Shown here piece after piece: positions 34,624-43,897 of a stretch of 64,000 bases of DNA. A model generated the notes under the pieces. That model was not told the origin of the DNA and did not search any database. It saw only the letters and a list, made by a program, of their open reading frames with translations. The stretch's first letter is position 1; each line of letters begins with the position of its first letter. A program made the position numbers and the translations under genes. Source of the stretch: Lentibacter algarum (GTDB lineage Bacteria; Pseudomonadota; Alphaproteobacteria; Rhodobacterales; Rhodobacteraceae); contig NZ_CP158687.1 in the NCBI RefSeq assembly GCF_040580765.1, forward strand, positions 744,001 through 808,000. Direction: 5' to 3'.

Positions 34624-35649
34624 TTAGGTTGTCACCTGATGCCGTTGGTCAGTGCGTCCCATTGCTGTGAGCAGGGTGGCTTGGCTTTGACGGGTTTGGA
34701 AGTCTGATTTTGAGCCCATGCCTTGCCATCCAGCGGCAATAAGCGACTGAGCCACGGCGCCGCCGAGGGTTGTTCCGGGGCCCAAGACGATGAAGAGATC
34801 AGGCGCAAATTCGCGAGCGGCGATTGTGACCGCTTTTGCAAAATTATAGGGCGCGGTGATTTGATCGCCTAGGGTGTAGTTATAAAGCGCGTTAGTGTCT
34901 GTCGCGTGGGGCCACCAGATCGCGCCACGCCCGTCAATCATGGGGATTTTGGGCTGTGCAAACATCGCAGGGTCAAAGCGGTTTTGGGCCGCGCGCGCAA
35001 CGGGCTCTTGCAACACCGTATGAAAGGCTGCGTGGTTGTGCAGACGGAGTGGGAATTGCCCCTGTGGTTTAGCCTGCTTCATAAAGTCAGCTAGGCCCGC
35101 TTCATTGCCAGCGAGGACAAGCATTCCACCCAAGTCAATCGAGAGCGCGAGCTTATGGCCGGCTTTCTGCGCGATCTCTGTCATGAGCTGGATCACTGCT
35201 GCGCGCTGGGTGGTGTCTGGCTGCCATGTGTCGTCTGTGATCGGGTAGACAAGCTGTCCGCCGATGAGGCTATCCTGCATCAACTGGCCCATCGTGTTCA
35301 CGAGGCGAAAGCCCTGATCCGCGCTCAAGGCGCCTGCGCAAGCGAGCGTGGAGTACCAGCCCATTGAGTTCCCTGTCACAGCGACGACATCAATGTCTGT
35401 TAGCGAGAGGAAGTCGGCGTAGCTGGCGGCGTAGATTAGTGCGGATGCGTTGTCACCGCGGGTATGTTTGGCGATAGAATAGCTAGCCGCCCCGTCAAGC
35501 GCTGCCAGTGTTTCTTGACTGTTGGTGCGGCGGATCGTGTCAAAACTCTCAAACAGTTCGGCCTTGTCGGGGTTGAGCCGCATCAGGCTTCCCAGCTCGG
35601 GCTTGTTATAGGTTCCGCGTCCTGGGCAGATGACCACCGCCCGCTTCAT
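34624..35649 (-). CDS. ACP S-malonyltransferase-like acyltransferase
   Basis: A 341-residue protein with the FabD/acyltransferase fold. It begins RAVVICPGRGTYNKPELG. The nucleophile elbow is GNSMGW with Ser95, an unusual version of GHSxGE in which Asn replaces His and Trp replaces Glu. The second catalytic His is in AAFHTVLQEP, and a GPG loop lies near residue 300. The substrate is therefore unlikely to be plain malonyl-CoA; that is inference. It overlaps the fused E1 dehydrogenase gene upstream by four bases, suggesting that the two act on the same acyl chain. Confidence 0.75.
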   Translation of the reverse strand: MKRAVVICPGRGTYNKPELGSLMRLNPDKAELFESFDTIRRTNSQETLAALDGAASYSIAKHTRGDNASALIYAASYADFLSLTDIDVVAVTGNSMGWYSTLACAGALSADQGFRLVNTMGQLMQDSLIGGQLVYPITDDTWQPDTTQRAAVIQLMTEIAQKAGHKLALSIDLGGMLVLAGNEAGLADFMKQAKPQGQFPLRLHNHAAFHTVLQEPVARAAQNRFDPAMFAQPKIPMIDGRGAIWWPHATDTNALYNYTLGDQITAPYNFAKAVTIAAREFAPDLFIVLGPGTTLGGAVAQSLIAAGWQGMGSKSDFQTRQSQATLLTAMGRTDQRHQVTT

Positions 35650-37826
35650 AGAAGAAGAGCCTCTGCCGCGGCGATGATTTGGGCTTCATCGGGCAAGGTT
35701 GCGCCATAGGCGGGGCCTGTGGCAATGAAGCTGTCTTGTGCGGTGACACGGGCGAGGCGACTGTGGCCCGCCTCTGCAAAGAGCGCCATGAGGGCCTCGG
35801 CTTGGCCCCCTGTACGGCGGCATTCGTCAACGATCAGGACGTTTTTGCAGCCTTTGGTGGCCGCAAGCAGCGCCTCTTCGGGCAGAGGAGCGAGCCAACG
35901 CAGGTCAATGATCCTGAGATCAATGCCCTTGGCGCGCAAATCAGCCTCTGCCTTGCGCGAGAGGTAATGACCGTTGCCGTAGGTCACGATAGCAAGGTCG
36001 GTTCCTGCGCCGTGTTGGCCGATCTGCCCGAAGGCGATGCTCTCGTCTGGAGAAGGGTAGCTGCACATCCATGCATTATCGCCATCGGTTTGTAAGTCCC
36101 GCATAGGGTAGAGCGCGATTGGTTCAAGAAACACAACCACGCGCTGCTCTTCGCGCGCAAGGCGTACGCATTCCCGCAGCATCATGGCCGCGTCCGCGCC
36201 TGTGGAGGGGCAGGCTATGATAACACCCGGGATATCGCGCAATACGGCGATCGAGTTGTCATTGTGAAAGTGCCCTCCAAACCCCTTTTGATAGCCAAGC
36301 CCAGCGATACGCAGCACCATCGGGTTCGTGAACTGGCCGTTGGAGAAGAACGGCAGCGTGGCCGCTTCGCCGCGCAATTGGTCTTCTGCGTTATGCAAAT
36401 AGGCAAGAAACTGAATTTCGGGGACAGGGATAAAACCGTTCTGGGCCATTCCGATGGCAAGGCCGAGAATGGATTGCTCATCGAGTAAAGTATCAATGAC
36501 ACGGTCTTCGCCAAAGCGCTGTTGCAGCCGCTGGGTGACGCCATAGACGCCGCCTTTGCGCCCGACATCTTCACCGCAGAGCACAATCTCTTCATGGGCG
36601 AGCATCAGGTCATTCAACGCCCAATTGATGAGGCGAGACATGGGCTGCGGTTTATCCATTGCGCTTATGTCGCTGCCAAAAGTTGCAGCGCGGGTCTCGG
36701 CGCTGGGGCCGTTACTTGGAGTTACGGAACGTTTTGGTGGGACAATTGAGGCCATGACCTCGCGGGCTGTTGCAAGGCGCGGGCGCTGGACGGCTTCTGC
36801 GGCAGCGCGCGCAACGCGTTCCAGAGTTTCTGTATATATTTCAAGCGCGTCTGATGGGGTAAGTGCGCCTGCGTCTGTCAGAAGGCGCACAGAGTGAAGC
36901 AACGGATCATTGGCTTCTTCAGCTTCAACCGCACTTTTGGACATATAGCTGGTGGGCATATCGGCCCCTGCGTGACCATAGAGGCGTACGGTGCGCAGAT
37001 GCAGGAAAGCAGGCTTGCGTCGGCGGCGCACGTAGTCGGCGGCGCGCTGGGCTGCGGAATAGGTGTCATAGATATCGAGCGCGTCGCCGTGGAAATATTT
37101 GAGTCCGGGGCGGCTTTGAAAGCTGGCGGCGATCCAGCCGTCGGGTGTTGGTGTGGAGATGCCTATGCCGTTGTCTTCACAGATAAATAGCAGCGGAAGG
37201 GGACTGGACTGATAAGAGGCCCAGCCCGCTGTATTGAACGCGCCTTGCGCTGTGGAATGATTGGCGGACGCGTCGCCAAATGAGCAGGCGACAATCGCGT
37301 CCTCGGGCAAAAGCTGATGCTCTGGGGGGTGGCGGCGCGCCAGACCCACGCTATAGGCCGCGCCGACCGCTTTGGGCAGGTGGCTGGCAATGGTCGAGGT
37401 CTGTGGCGGTATCATAAGGGCGCGCGAGCCGAGAACCTTGTGACGCCCGCCTGAGATCGGGTCTTCCGAGGAACAAGCAAAAGACAGGAGCATATCCCAG
37501 AGCGCGGATTGGCCTGGCACTTGCTCAGCGCGGCCAAGCTGAAAGGCCGCGTCGCGGTAATGTAGAAAGGCCATATCACTCGGGCGTAGGGCTGCTGCGA
37601 CGGCAGCCATGCCCTCGTGACCTGAGGAGCCGATCGTGTAAAAACCTTGGCCCGCCTTTTGCATGGCACGGCTTGTACGGTCGAGTGCACGGCTGAGGCA
37701 TTGGGTGCGAAAGAGGCCGACGGCCTCAGCCCTTGAGAGGGCGTTCGTTGCGGGCTTACCGCTTGGAAAGTCACCAGTCGCGAGGCGTGTCAGAAAGTTT
37801 TGGTGAACGATTTCGGCGCGATCCAT
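35646..37826 (-). CDS. Fused alpha/beta E1 component of a 2-oxoacid dehydrogenase
   Basis: Thiamine-diphosphate enzyme joining both E1 subunits in one 726-residue chain. The alpha half (about 1-370) has SSGHEGMAAV, HYRDAAF and the ThDP motif GDASANHSTAQGAFNTAGWA ending with the conserved DNGIGIST. The beta half (about 390-726) has VLCGEDVGRKGGVYGVT, DEQSILGLAIGMA and DLRWLAPLPEEAL. No E2 or E3 gene is nearby, so it may borrow the cell's E2 or transfer the acyl group differently. It is coupled to the acyltransferase-like gene downstream and divergent from the kinase-aminotransferase fusion. Confidence 0.85.
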   Translation of the reverse strand: MDRAEIVHQNFLTRLATGDFPSGKPATNALSRAEAVGLFRTQCLSRALDRTSRAMQKAGQGFYTIGSSGHEGMAAVAAALRPSDMAFLHYRDAAFQLGRAEQVPGQSALWDMLLSFACSSEDPISGGRHKVLGSRALMIPPQTSTIASHLPKAVGAAYSVGLARRHPPEHQLLPEDAIVACSFGDASANHSTAQGAFNTAGWASYQSSPLPLLFICEDNGIGISTPTPDGWIAASFQSRPGLKYFHGDALDIYDTYSAAQRAADYVRRRRKPAFLHLRTVRLYGHAGADMPTSYMSKSAVEAEEANDPLLHSVRLLTDAGALTPSDALEIYTETLERVARAAAEAVQRPRLATAREVMASIVPPKRSVTPSNGPSAETRAATFGSDISAMDKPQPMSRLINWALNDLMLAHEEIVLCGEDVGRKGGVYGVTQRLQQRFGEDRVIDTLLDEQSILGLAIGMAQNGFIPVPEIQFLAYLHNAEDQLRGEAATLPFFSNGQFTNPMVLRIAGLGYQKGFGGHFHNDNSIAVLRDIPGVIIACPSTGADAAMMLRECVRLAREEQRVVVFLEPIALYPMRDLQTDGDNAWMCSYPSPDESIAFGQIGQHGAGTDLAIVTYGNGHYLSRKAEADLRAKGIDLRIIDLRWLAPLPEEALLAATKGCKNVLIVDECRRTGGQAEALMALFAEAGHSRLARVTAQDSFIATGPAYGATLPDEAQIIAAAEALLL

Positions 37827-37995
37827 GGGATGTCTTTCGGGGCTGGTAAGGTCATTTCTGTGGGCAGCTTTGCCGCAGAATGCGCAGAAGACAAATAGAA
37901 ATGTTGAGTGCGATCCGACGTCTTTGATCTCGAGGGCTGGCGCTGCCTGCAGGGCTGTGGTTTGCTCGTGCCATCACTAAGTTGGGGGAGACATC

Positions 37996-40900
37996 ATGAG
38001 CACATATTGGCAGGCGGCGCTGAAGACCCATTGGGGTATTGAGGCGGATCTGACACGGCTTGATGGTGAGTATGATCTCAACTTCCTCGCTGAGACAGAC
38101 GGGCAGGCTTATGTGCTCAAGGTCATGCGACCGGGCTGTGAGGCAGAGTTTGTCGCGCTTCAGTGTGGGGCTTTTGGCCATATATCTGCGAGCGCACCTG
38201 AGGTTCCTGTCCCAAATATTGTGACCACACCTTCAGGGGAAAATTATATAGAAGTTTCAGACGAGGCGGGAGATATGCGCCTTGTCTGGCTTTTGGAGAA
38301 ATGTGAGGGGCGCGTCTATGCGGAAGCCCGCCCCAAGACGCTTGCGCTTGTCGCTGAGGTGGGCGCGAAGCTTGGTGCGATGGACCTTGCCTTGGCGGAT
38401 TTTACACATCCCGCCTTGGCGCGTGATTTCAAGTGGAACCTGATGCAGGCTGGCTGGATCAGAGACGCGCTTGGCGCCATAGCGCAGCCTGCGCGGCGCG
38501 CTTTGCTCGGTGAGATTTTGGCTGAATATGATGCGCTGTTGCCAGCGCTCACAGCGCTTCCGCAGGTGGCGATTCATAATGATCTCAATGATTACAATAT
38601 CTTGGTGAGTGGCTCTCTCACAGCTGCGCCGCATGTCACTGGGCTGATTGATCTGGGCGATATGTGCGCCAGCCCGCGTATTTGCGACCTTGCGATTGCT
38701 TGTGCCTATTTGGTGCTTGATCAAGATGCGCCCGAACAGGCGCTTGCGGCGGCTGTGGCGGGCTATCATGAGGCCTATCCATTGACGGGCGATGAACTTG
38801 ATTTGCTTTGGCCGCTTTTGCGGATGCGGCTTGCCGTGAGCGTGGTCAACTCGACGCTGATGGCGAAAGAAACGCCTGATGACCCATATGTGGTGATTTC
38901 TCAAGCGCCTGCTTGGGCCTTTTTGGAGCGCGAGGTGGAAGACGCGGGGCTTTTGCGCGCGCGGCTTCGGGCAGCCTGTGGCCTGGCTGTGGTTGAGGCG
39001 GCCCCGCGCGTCATGGCGTGGATCGAAAGCGAACGCGGCAATTTTGCGCCACTCTTTGGCGAGGATCTGAGCGATGCGCCCATGGGTTCGTTGTCGGTCG
39101 AAAACTCTGCAAGCCCGATCAACCCGTTTGATCTGCCGCTTGAGGAGGCGGCTGTTGTGGGCACAGAGTATGACATCGAAGGCGGAATCTGGCTTGGCTA
39201 CTATAACGAACCGCGATTGATTTATACGGCGTCATTCTTTCGCCGTGGGCCTTGGAAGGCCTCTAACCGCCGCACAGTGCATATCGCCGTGGACGGCTTT
39301 GCTGCCGCGCAGACAAAGATTTATGCGCCACTCGCGGGCAGGGTGCATGTTGTGGAATACCGACCGGCACACCTCGACTATGGTGGCGTCGTCATCCTTG
39401 AACACGCCACGCCTGTGGGCGACAAGTTTTATACGCTTTATGGCCATCTCAACCCCGAAATATGCGAGCGGCTCTCCGTTGGGGACATTGTCCCAAAGGG
39501 CGCGCTTTTGGCGCATCTGGGGGACAAGACCCAATCGGGCGGTTGGGCGCCGCATGTGCACTTTCAGCTCGCGCTTACGACAGACGGGATGGGCGGCGAT
39601 TGGCCCGGTGTTGCGGACCCTGACGAGATGTATCTCTGGGGCTCGGTCTGCCCCAACCCGGCGGCGCTTTTGAACCTGCCAGATGAAAAGACAGGCTATG
39701 TCACACGCGACAAGAAGGGTGTGCAGGCTGAGCGCCACGCGCATTTTGCGCGCAATTTGAAGCTTAGCTATGCCGAGCCGGTTATGCTCCTGCGGGGCTG
39801 GAAGCATCACTTGTTTGATGAGTGGGGCCGACCCTATTTGGACGCTTATAACAATGTGCCTCACGTGGGGCATGCGCATCCGCGTATTCAGGCGGTGGCG
39901 GCGGACCAGCTCAAGCGAATGAACTCAAACACACGCTATTTGCACCCTGCGCAGGTGGCTTTTGCTGAGAAGATCACACAGAAGATGCCCGAAGGGCTCG
40001 ATGTTTGTTATTTCGTCAACTCGGGCTCTGAGGCCAATGAATTGGCTCTGCGCCTTGCGCGGGCGGCGACTGGCGGGCGCGATATGATCACACCCGATCA
40101 CGGCTATCACGGCAATACCACTGGCGCGATTGATATCTCCGCCTACAAGTTTAACGCCAAGGGGGGCGTGGGACAGCCTGACTGGGTTCAGCTTGTTGAT
40201 GTGGCCGACGACTACCGCGGGCGCTATCGCCGTGACGATCCTGAGCGCGGGGCGAGATATGCGGCGCAGGTGAACGAGGCGGTTGAGCGCATCAAGGCCA
40301 AGGGGGGTAAGCTGGCGGGATTTATTGCCGAGACCTTTCCAAGCGTGGGCGGGCAGATCATCCCGCCGAAAGGGTATTTGCCTGCTGTGTATGAGCATAT
40401 CCGTGCCGCTGGCGGTGTTTGTATTGCAGATGAGGTGCAGACGGGGCTGGGACGGCTTGGCGCGTATTATTTCGGCTTTGAAGAGCAAGGTGCTCTGCCT
40501 GATATTGTGGTATTGGGCAAGCCCATCGGCAATGGGCACCCCATTGGCGCAGTGGTGACGACAAGAGCCATTTCGGAGGCTTTTGCACAAGGCCCTGAGT
40601 ATTTTTCAACGTTTGGGGGCTCCACGCTGTCATGCCGTATTGGCGCTGAAGTCCTTGATATTGTTGATGATGAGGGGCTGTTGGAAAATGCAAATCTGAT
40701 GGGTGCGCGCCTGCTCTCGGGGCTTCGCGATTTGCAGGCTGTGCACCCTGTCATCGGCGATGTGCGTGGTTACGGGCTGTTCATTGGCGTAGATCTTGTG
40801 AGCGACATTGTCACTCGAACGCCTGCAACAGACGCGGCTGACTATGTCAAAAACCGTATGCGCGAACATAGGATATTGCTCGGCTGTGAAGGGCCGTTTG

Positions 40901-41010
40901 ACAATATCCTGAAAATTCGCCCGCCGCTCACGATTGATGAAGAGGGCGTCGATATGATCCTTGCAGTGCTCGCTGAGGTGCTAACAGAGGTGGACACCTT
41001 GAGCGCCTAG
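37996..41010 (+). CDS. Three-domain fusion: APH-type kinase, M23 peptidase-like domain, class III aminotransferase
   Basis: A 1004-residue protein of three complete-looking domains. Residues about 1-330 form an aminoglycoside-phosphotransferase-fold kinase with HNDLNDYNI (194-202) and metal Asp219 in GLIDLGD. About 400-560 form an M23/LytM-type domain with zinc ligands H429-x3-D433 and H520-x-H522. About 585-1004 form a class III PLP aminotransferase with NSGSEANELA, DEVQTGLGR (Asp812) and PLP-Lys842 in LGKPIGNGH. Kinase plus class III enzyme is the pairing used to phosphorylate and then eliminate phosphate from amino alcohols such as 5-hydroxylysine or ethanolamine. That function is inference; the middle domain's role is unknown. 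Confidence 0.85.
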   Translation: MSTYWQAALKTHWGIEADLTRLDGEYDLNFLAETDGQAYVLKVMRPGCEAEFVALQCGAFGHISASAPEVPVPNIVTTPSGENYIEVSDEAGDMRLVWLLEKCEGRVYAEARPKTLALVAEVGAKLGAMDLALADFTHPALARDFKWNLMQAGWIRDALGAIAQPARRALLGEILAEYDALLPALTALPQVAIHNDLNDYNILVSGSLTAAPHVTGLIDLGDMCASPRICDLAIACAYLVLDQDAPEQALAAAVAGYHEAYPLTGDELDLLWPLLRMRLAVSVVNSTLMAKETPDDPYVVISQAPAWAFLEREVEDAGLLRARLRAACGLAVVEAAPRVMAWIESERGNFAPLFGEDLSDAPMGSLSVENSASPINPFDLPLEEAAVVGTEYDIEGGIWLGYYNEPRLIYTASFFRRGPWKASNRRTVHIAVDGFAAAQTKIYAPLAGRVHVVEYRPAHLDYGGVVILEHATPVGDKFYTLYGHLNPEICERLSVGDIVPKGALLAHLGDKTQSGGWAPHVHFQLALTTDGMGGDWPGVADPDEMYLWGSVCPNPAALLNLPDEKTGYVTRDKKGVQAERHAHFARNLKLSYAEPVMLLRGWKHHLFDEWGRPYLDAYNNVPHVGHAHPRIQAVAADQLKRMNSNTRYLHPAQVAFAEKITQKMPEGLDVCYFVNSGSEANELALRLARAATGGRDMITPDHGYHGNTTGAIDISAYKFNAKGGVGQPDWVQLVDVADDYRGRYRRDDPERGARYAAQVNEAVERIKAKGGKLAGFIAETFPSVGGQIIPPKGYLPAVYEHIRAAGGVCIADEVQTGLGRLGAYYFGFEEQGALPDIVVLGKPIGNGHPIGAVVTTRAISEAFAQGPEYFSTFGGSTLSCRIGAEVLDIVDDEGLLENANLMGARLLSGLRDLQAVHPVIGDVRGYGLFIGVDLVSDIVTRTPATDAADYVKNRMREHRILLGCEGPFDNILKIRPPLTIDEEGVDMILAVLAEVLTEVDTLSA

Positions 41011-42956
41011 GCGTCTTTCATAAACATTGGTCCGCCCATCCAGCGTGGGAAGCCAAAGGCATTGACCATGGTCACATCGATATCTTCGCGTGAGGCGGCG
41101 ATGCCTTCCGCCAATATGGCGGTGCCTTCACTTTGCATGCAGCCGAGGATACGGCCCATAAGCGCGTCTTCGGAGAAGCTCTGGCGTGTGATGCCTTTGC
41201 GGGCGGACTCCGCCAGGATCAGTGCCTCGACCTCTGCATTGCGAGTGGGCTTGCCGTCTTCGCCGTAAAGATACCAGCCGCGTCCAGTCTTGCGGCCAAA
41301 GTGGCCTTGCTCGCAAATGTAGTCAGGGATGTCGACATAGCGCTCGCTGGCAGGGCGCGTGGCGGCGCGCCGCTTGCGCGCGGCCCAGCCAATATCAAGC
41401 CCTGCAAGGTCTTGCATTTCAAAGATGCCCATCGGCATGCCAAAATTGCGCATAGCGGCGTCGACCTCATGGGGGAGGGCGCCATCCTCAAGCAGATAAT
41501 CCGCTTCGCGGCGATAGGACGACATGATGCGATTGGCGATGAAACCGTCGCAAACCCCTGCAAGAACGGGCAGTTTGCGCAGTGCCTTTGCAAGCTGAAT
41601 GGCCGTTGCGAGCACATCATCGGCCACATTGTTTGGCACGACAATCTCCAAGAGTTTCATGATATGTGCAGGTGAGAAGAAGTGCAGTCCGATGACGCGG
41701 GAGGGGTCTGCTACGCTGGCAGCGATCTCGTTTACGTCGAGATAGGATGTGTTGGTGGCAAGTACGGCCTCTGGCTTGCAAGCGGCTTCAAGCGCTTTGA
41801 AAACCTGCTTCTTTACGTCCATGTCTTCAAAAACGGCTTCAATGACGAGGTCGGCCTCGGCCAGCGCGCTGTAATTGCTGTCGGCGTTGAAGCTGGCCAG
41901 CAAGGCGGTGTGCTTTGCCTCAGAAATCAGCCCGCGTTTCAATGAGCCGCCGAGGATGCCTTCGACGCGAGCGGCACCCGCATTGGCGGCGTCTTGGTCG
42001 CGTTCGATCATCTGGACCTTAAGGCCAGACAGAAGCGCAGCAGCAGCGATGCCTGCGCCCATGGTTCCACCGCCGATCACTCCGATCTGGGCGAGCGGAC
42101 GGGGCGCTACGCCTTTGGTGCGAGGAGATTTGCCAACTGTACGCTCTGCAAAGAAGATATAGCGCAGGGCTGCGGACTGCGGCGAGCCTTTGAGGCGCAT
42201 GAAGCGCTCGCGCTCAAGCTTCAGAGCGTCTGTTCCGCTATGATCAAGGGCATCGCGCACGGCGGCGGCGGCCTCATGCGGCGAGTTCTGACCACGCGCT
42301 TTTGCGGTGAGCTTGGCTATTGCGTCGTCCCATGTGGAACGCTCGACATCTGGCGCTTGGCGGGTGAGCAGCGCTGCAGGCAGGGGTTTGTTTGCGGCGT
42401 CTTGGGCCAAGGCGATGGCGGCGTCGAGCAAATCCCCTTCTGCGATGGAATCAAACAGGCCCAGCTGTGTCGCCTCTTCTGCGCCGATGGGTTTTCCTGT
42501 GACAGCGAGGCGCGCGGCTTCGATGGGATCGATCAGTCGGGGCAGACGCACAGTGCCGCCTGCGCCAGGGATCAGACCAAGGTTGACTTCCGGCAGGCCG
42601 ATCTTCGCAGATGGGGCTCCGATACGGTGTGAGCAGGCAAGCGCCAGCTCGAAGCCGCCACCAAGGGCGGTGCCATGAATGGCCGCGATCCAAGGGCGGG
42701 TTGCGGCCTCGATTGCATTGAGAAGGTCGGGCAGCATTGGCTCAAGGAAGGGTTTGTCAAACTCGCGAATATCCGCCCCCGCAACAAAAGTGCGTCCCGC
42801 ACAGGTAAGTACAACGGCGGCAGGCTTGCTCTCTTCTGTTGCGATGAGCGCGTCCATCAGACCTTGCCGTACCGCTTGGGATGCGGCGTTCACAGGTGGG
42901 TTGTCGATGGTGAGCACGGCGATATCGCCGTGCATTGTGGTGGTGACAACAGACAT
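41007..42956 (-). CDS. fadJ: Bifunctional enoyl-CoA hydratase / 3-hydroxyacyl-CoA dehydrogenase
   Basis: Fatty-acid or aromatic beta-oxidation enzyme. The 649-residue chain has an N-terminal crotonase domain (about 1-190: AGADIREF oxyanion loop, GTALGGGFELALAC, GLPEVNLGLIPGAGGT with both catalytic Glu). The NAD-binding domain follows (IGVIGGGTMGAGIAAA near residue 290, NTSYLDVNEIA, GLHFFSPAHIMKLLEI with catalytic His). Helical C-terminal domains end FGFPRWMGGPM. It is shorter than E. coli FadB and of the alphaproteobacterial type. GGAGCG precedes the ATG. It lies 71 bases downstream of soeC-like on the same strand; no thiolase is beside it. Confidence 0.92.
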   Translation of the reverse strand: MSVVTTTMHGDIAVLTIDNPPVNAASQAVRQGLMDALIATEESKPAAVVLTCAGRTFVAGADIREFDKPFLEPMLPDLLNAIEAATRPWIAAIHGTALGGGFELALACSHRIGAPSAKIGLPEVNLGLIPGAGGTVRLPRLIDPIEAARLAVTGKPIGAEEATQLGLFDSIAEGDLLDAAIALAQDAANKPLPAALLTRQAPDVERSTWDDAIAKLTAKARGQNSPHEAAAAVRDALDHSGTDALKLERERFMRLKGSPQSAALRYIFFAERTVGKSPRTKGVAPRPLAQIGVIGGGTMGAGIAAAALLSGLKVQMIERDQDAANAGAARVEGILGGSLKRGLISEAKHTALLASFNADSNYSALAEADLVIEAVFEDMDVKKQVFKALEAACKPEAVLATNTSYLDVNEIAASVADPSRVIGLHFFSPAHIMKLLEIVVPNNVADDVLATAIQLAKALRKLPVLAGVCDGFIANRIMSSYRREADYLLEDGALPHEVDAAMRNFGMPMGIFEMQDLAGLDIGWAARKRRAATRPASERYVDIPDYICEQGHFGRKTGRGWYLYGEDGKPTRNAEVEALILAESARKGITRQSFSEDALMGRILGCMQSEGTAILAEGIAASREDIDVTMVNAFGFPRWMGGPMFMKDA

Positions 42957-43027
42957 ATGAGCGCTCCTTTAGGGCCGTTTCGGGCGAAGGTGTCGCGCTC
43001 CGCGCCAAAAGTCAACCGCGCGGTCGG

Positions 43028-43897
43028 TTATCTGCCGTAGTAAAGCGCCTGCACATGTTCGGCCTCGGCAAAAAAGAGCCAGCGGCCTGCAAATATACCT
43101 ACGAGATGCGCAAGGATCGCAACCAGCGCAGTTGTGTGCGTGACGGACAGCAAGAGCATAAGCAACACAGGCGTTGCAATGCCGAACACAAATGCAATTA
43201 TGCGCAGCTTGAGTGCGTGCTTGCGCCCGACCTGATAGGCCATTTCCTTGAGCAAATAGTTCTCGCCCGAGTGCGGCGGCTCGAGCAGGCGGACCTTGCC
43301 AATGCGGCCCAACCCTGTTGCAGTTTCCAGTGTCGAGCCTGCACGGCCTTTTTCATCGCCCTTGATCCATGCCCAGACCATCAGCGCGCCCAAGATGGCA
43401 AGCAAAACTGCTGCCATGCGCGGTTGGCCTGCAAGCAAAGCTCCGCCGCCAAGGCAGTGGAGCATAAAGATTGGTGGCGTGGTCCACATGTTCCAGCGTG
43501 GCACGGTTTTGAGCTGGGTATAAATCATCGAGGTCGTGAAAACAGTTGTCAGACAGAGGAGGGCGCCGAGCACGCCGACAAGGCGCAGATAGGTGTCAAA
43601 GAAGATCAGCGCGATCGCAAAGACCGCCATAACGGAAAGCGCGGCGACAGCGGCGATCCCTTCACGCGAGAGCCAACTCGAGCGCCACTGGCTGAAGGCT
43701 TTGATGGCGTTCTTCGGATTGGCCAAATGCGCAACAGAGGCGAGCAATCCGCCGACGGCAAGAGCATAGGCAAGGAAGAAAAACACAAAAGACACCCAGC
43801 CAGTGACAGGCGGCAAGCCAAGGCCGAGAAAGGCCAAGAGACCAAAGCCGAGGCCAGAGAGCGTGGTGAAAGCTATGACAGAGGGAGCTGGATGCAT
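43028..43897 (-). CDS. soeC: DmsC/SoeC-like membrane anchor subunit
   Basis: Membrane quinone-interacting subunit of a DMSO-reductase-family complex. The 289-residue protein has about eight hydrophobic helices (for example residues 7-27, 33-55, 86-106, 112-131, 150-168 and 255-275). It keeps family pieces such as ASVAHLANPKNAIKAFSQWRSSWLSRE and SMIYTQLKTVPRWN, written here as neighbours in the sequence. The start overlaps the soeB stop as TGATG, so the genes are translationally coupled. Assignment to SoeC rather than DmsC follows from the partner subunit lacking a Tat signal. Confidence 0.8.
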   Translation of the reverse strand: MHPAPSVIAFTTLSGLGFGLLAFLGLGLPPVTGWVSFVFFFLAYALAVGGLLASVAHLANPKNAIKAFSQWRSSWLSREGIAAVAALSVMAVFAIALIFFDTYLRLVGVLGALLCLTTVFTTSMIYTQLKTVPRWNMWTTPPIFMLHCLGGGALLAGQPRMAAVLLAILGALMVWAWIKGDEKGRAGSTLETATGLGRIGKVRLLEPPHSGENYLLKEMAYQVGRKHALKLRIIAFVFGIATPVLLMLLLSVTHTTALVAILAHLVGIFAGRWLFFAEAEHVQALYYGR

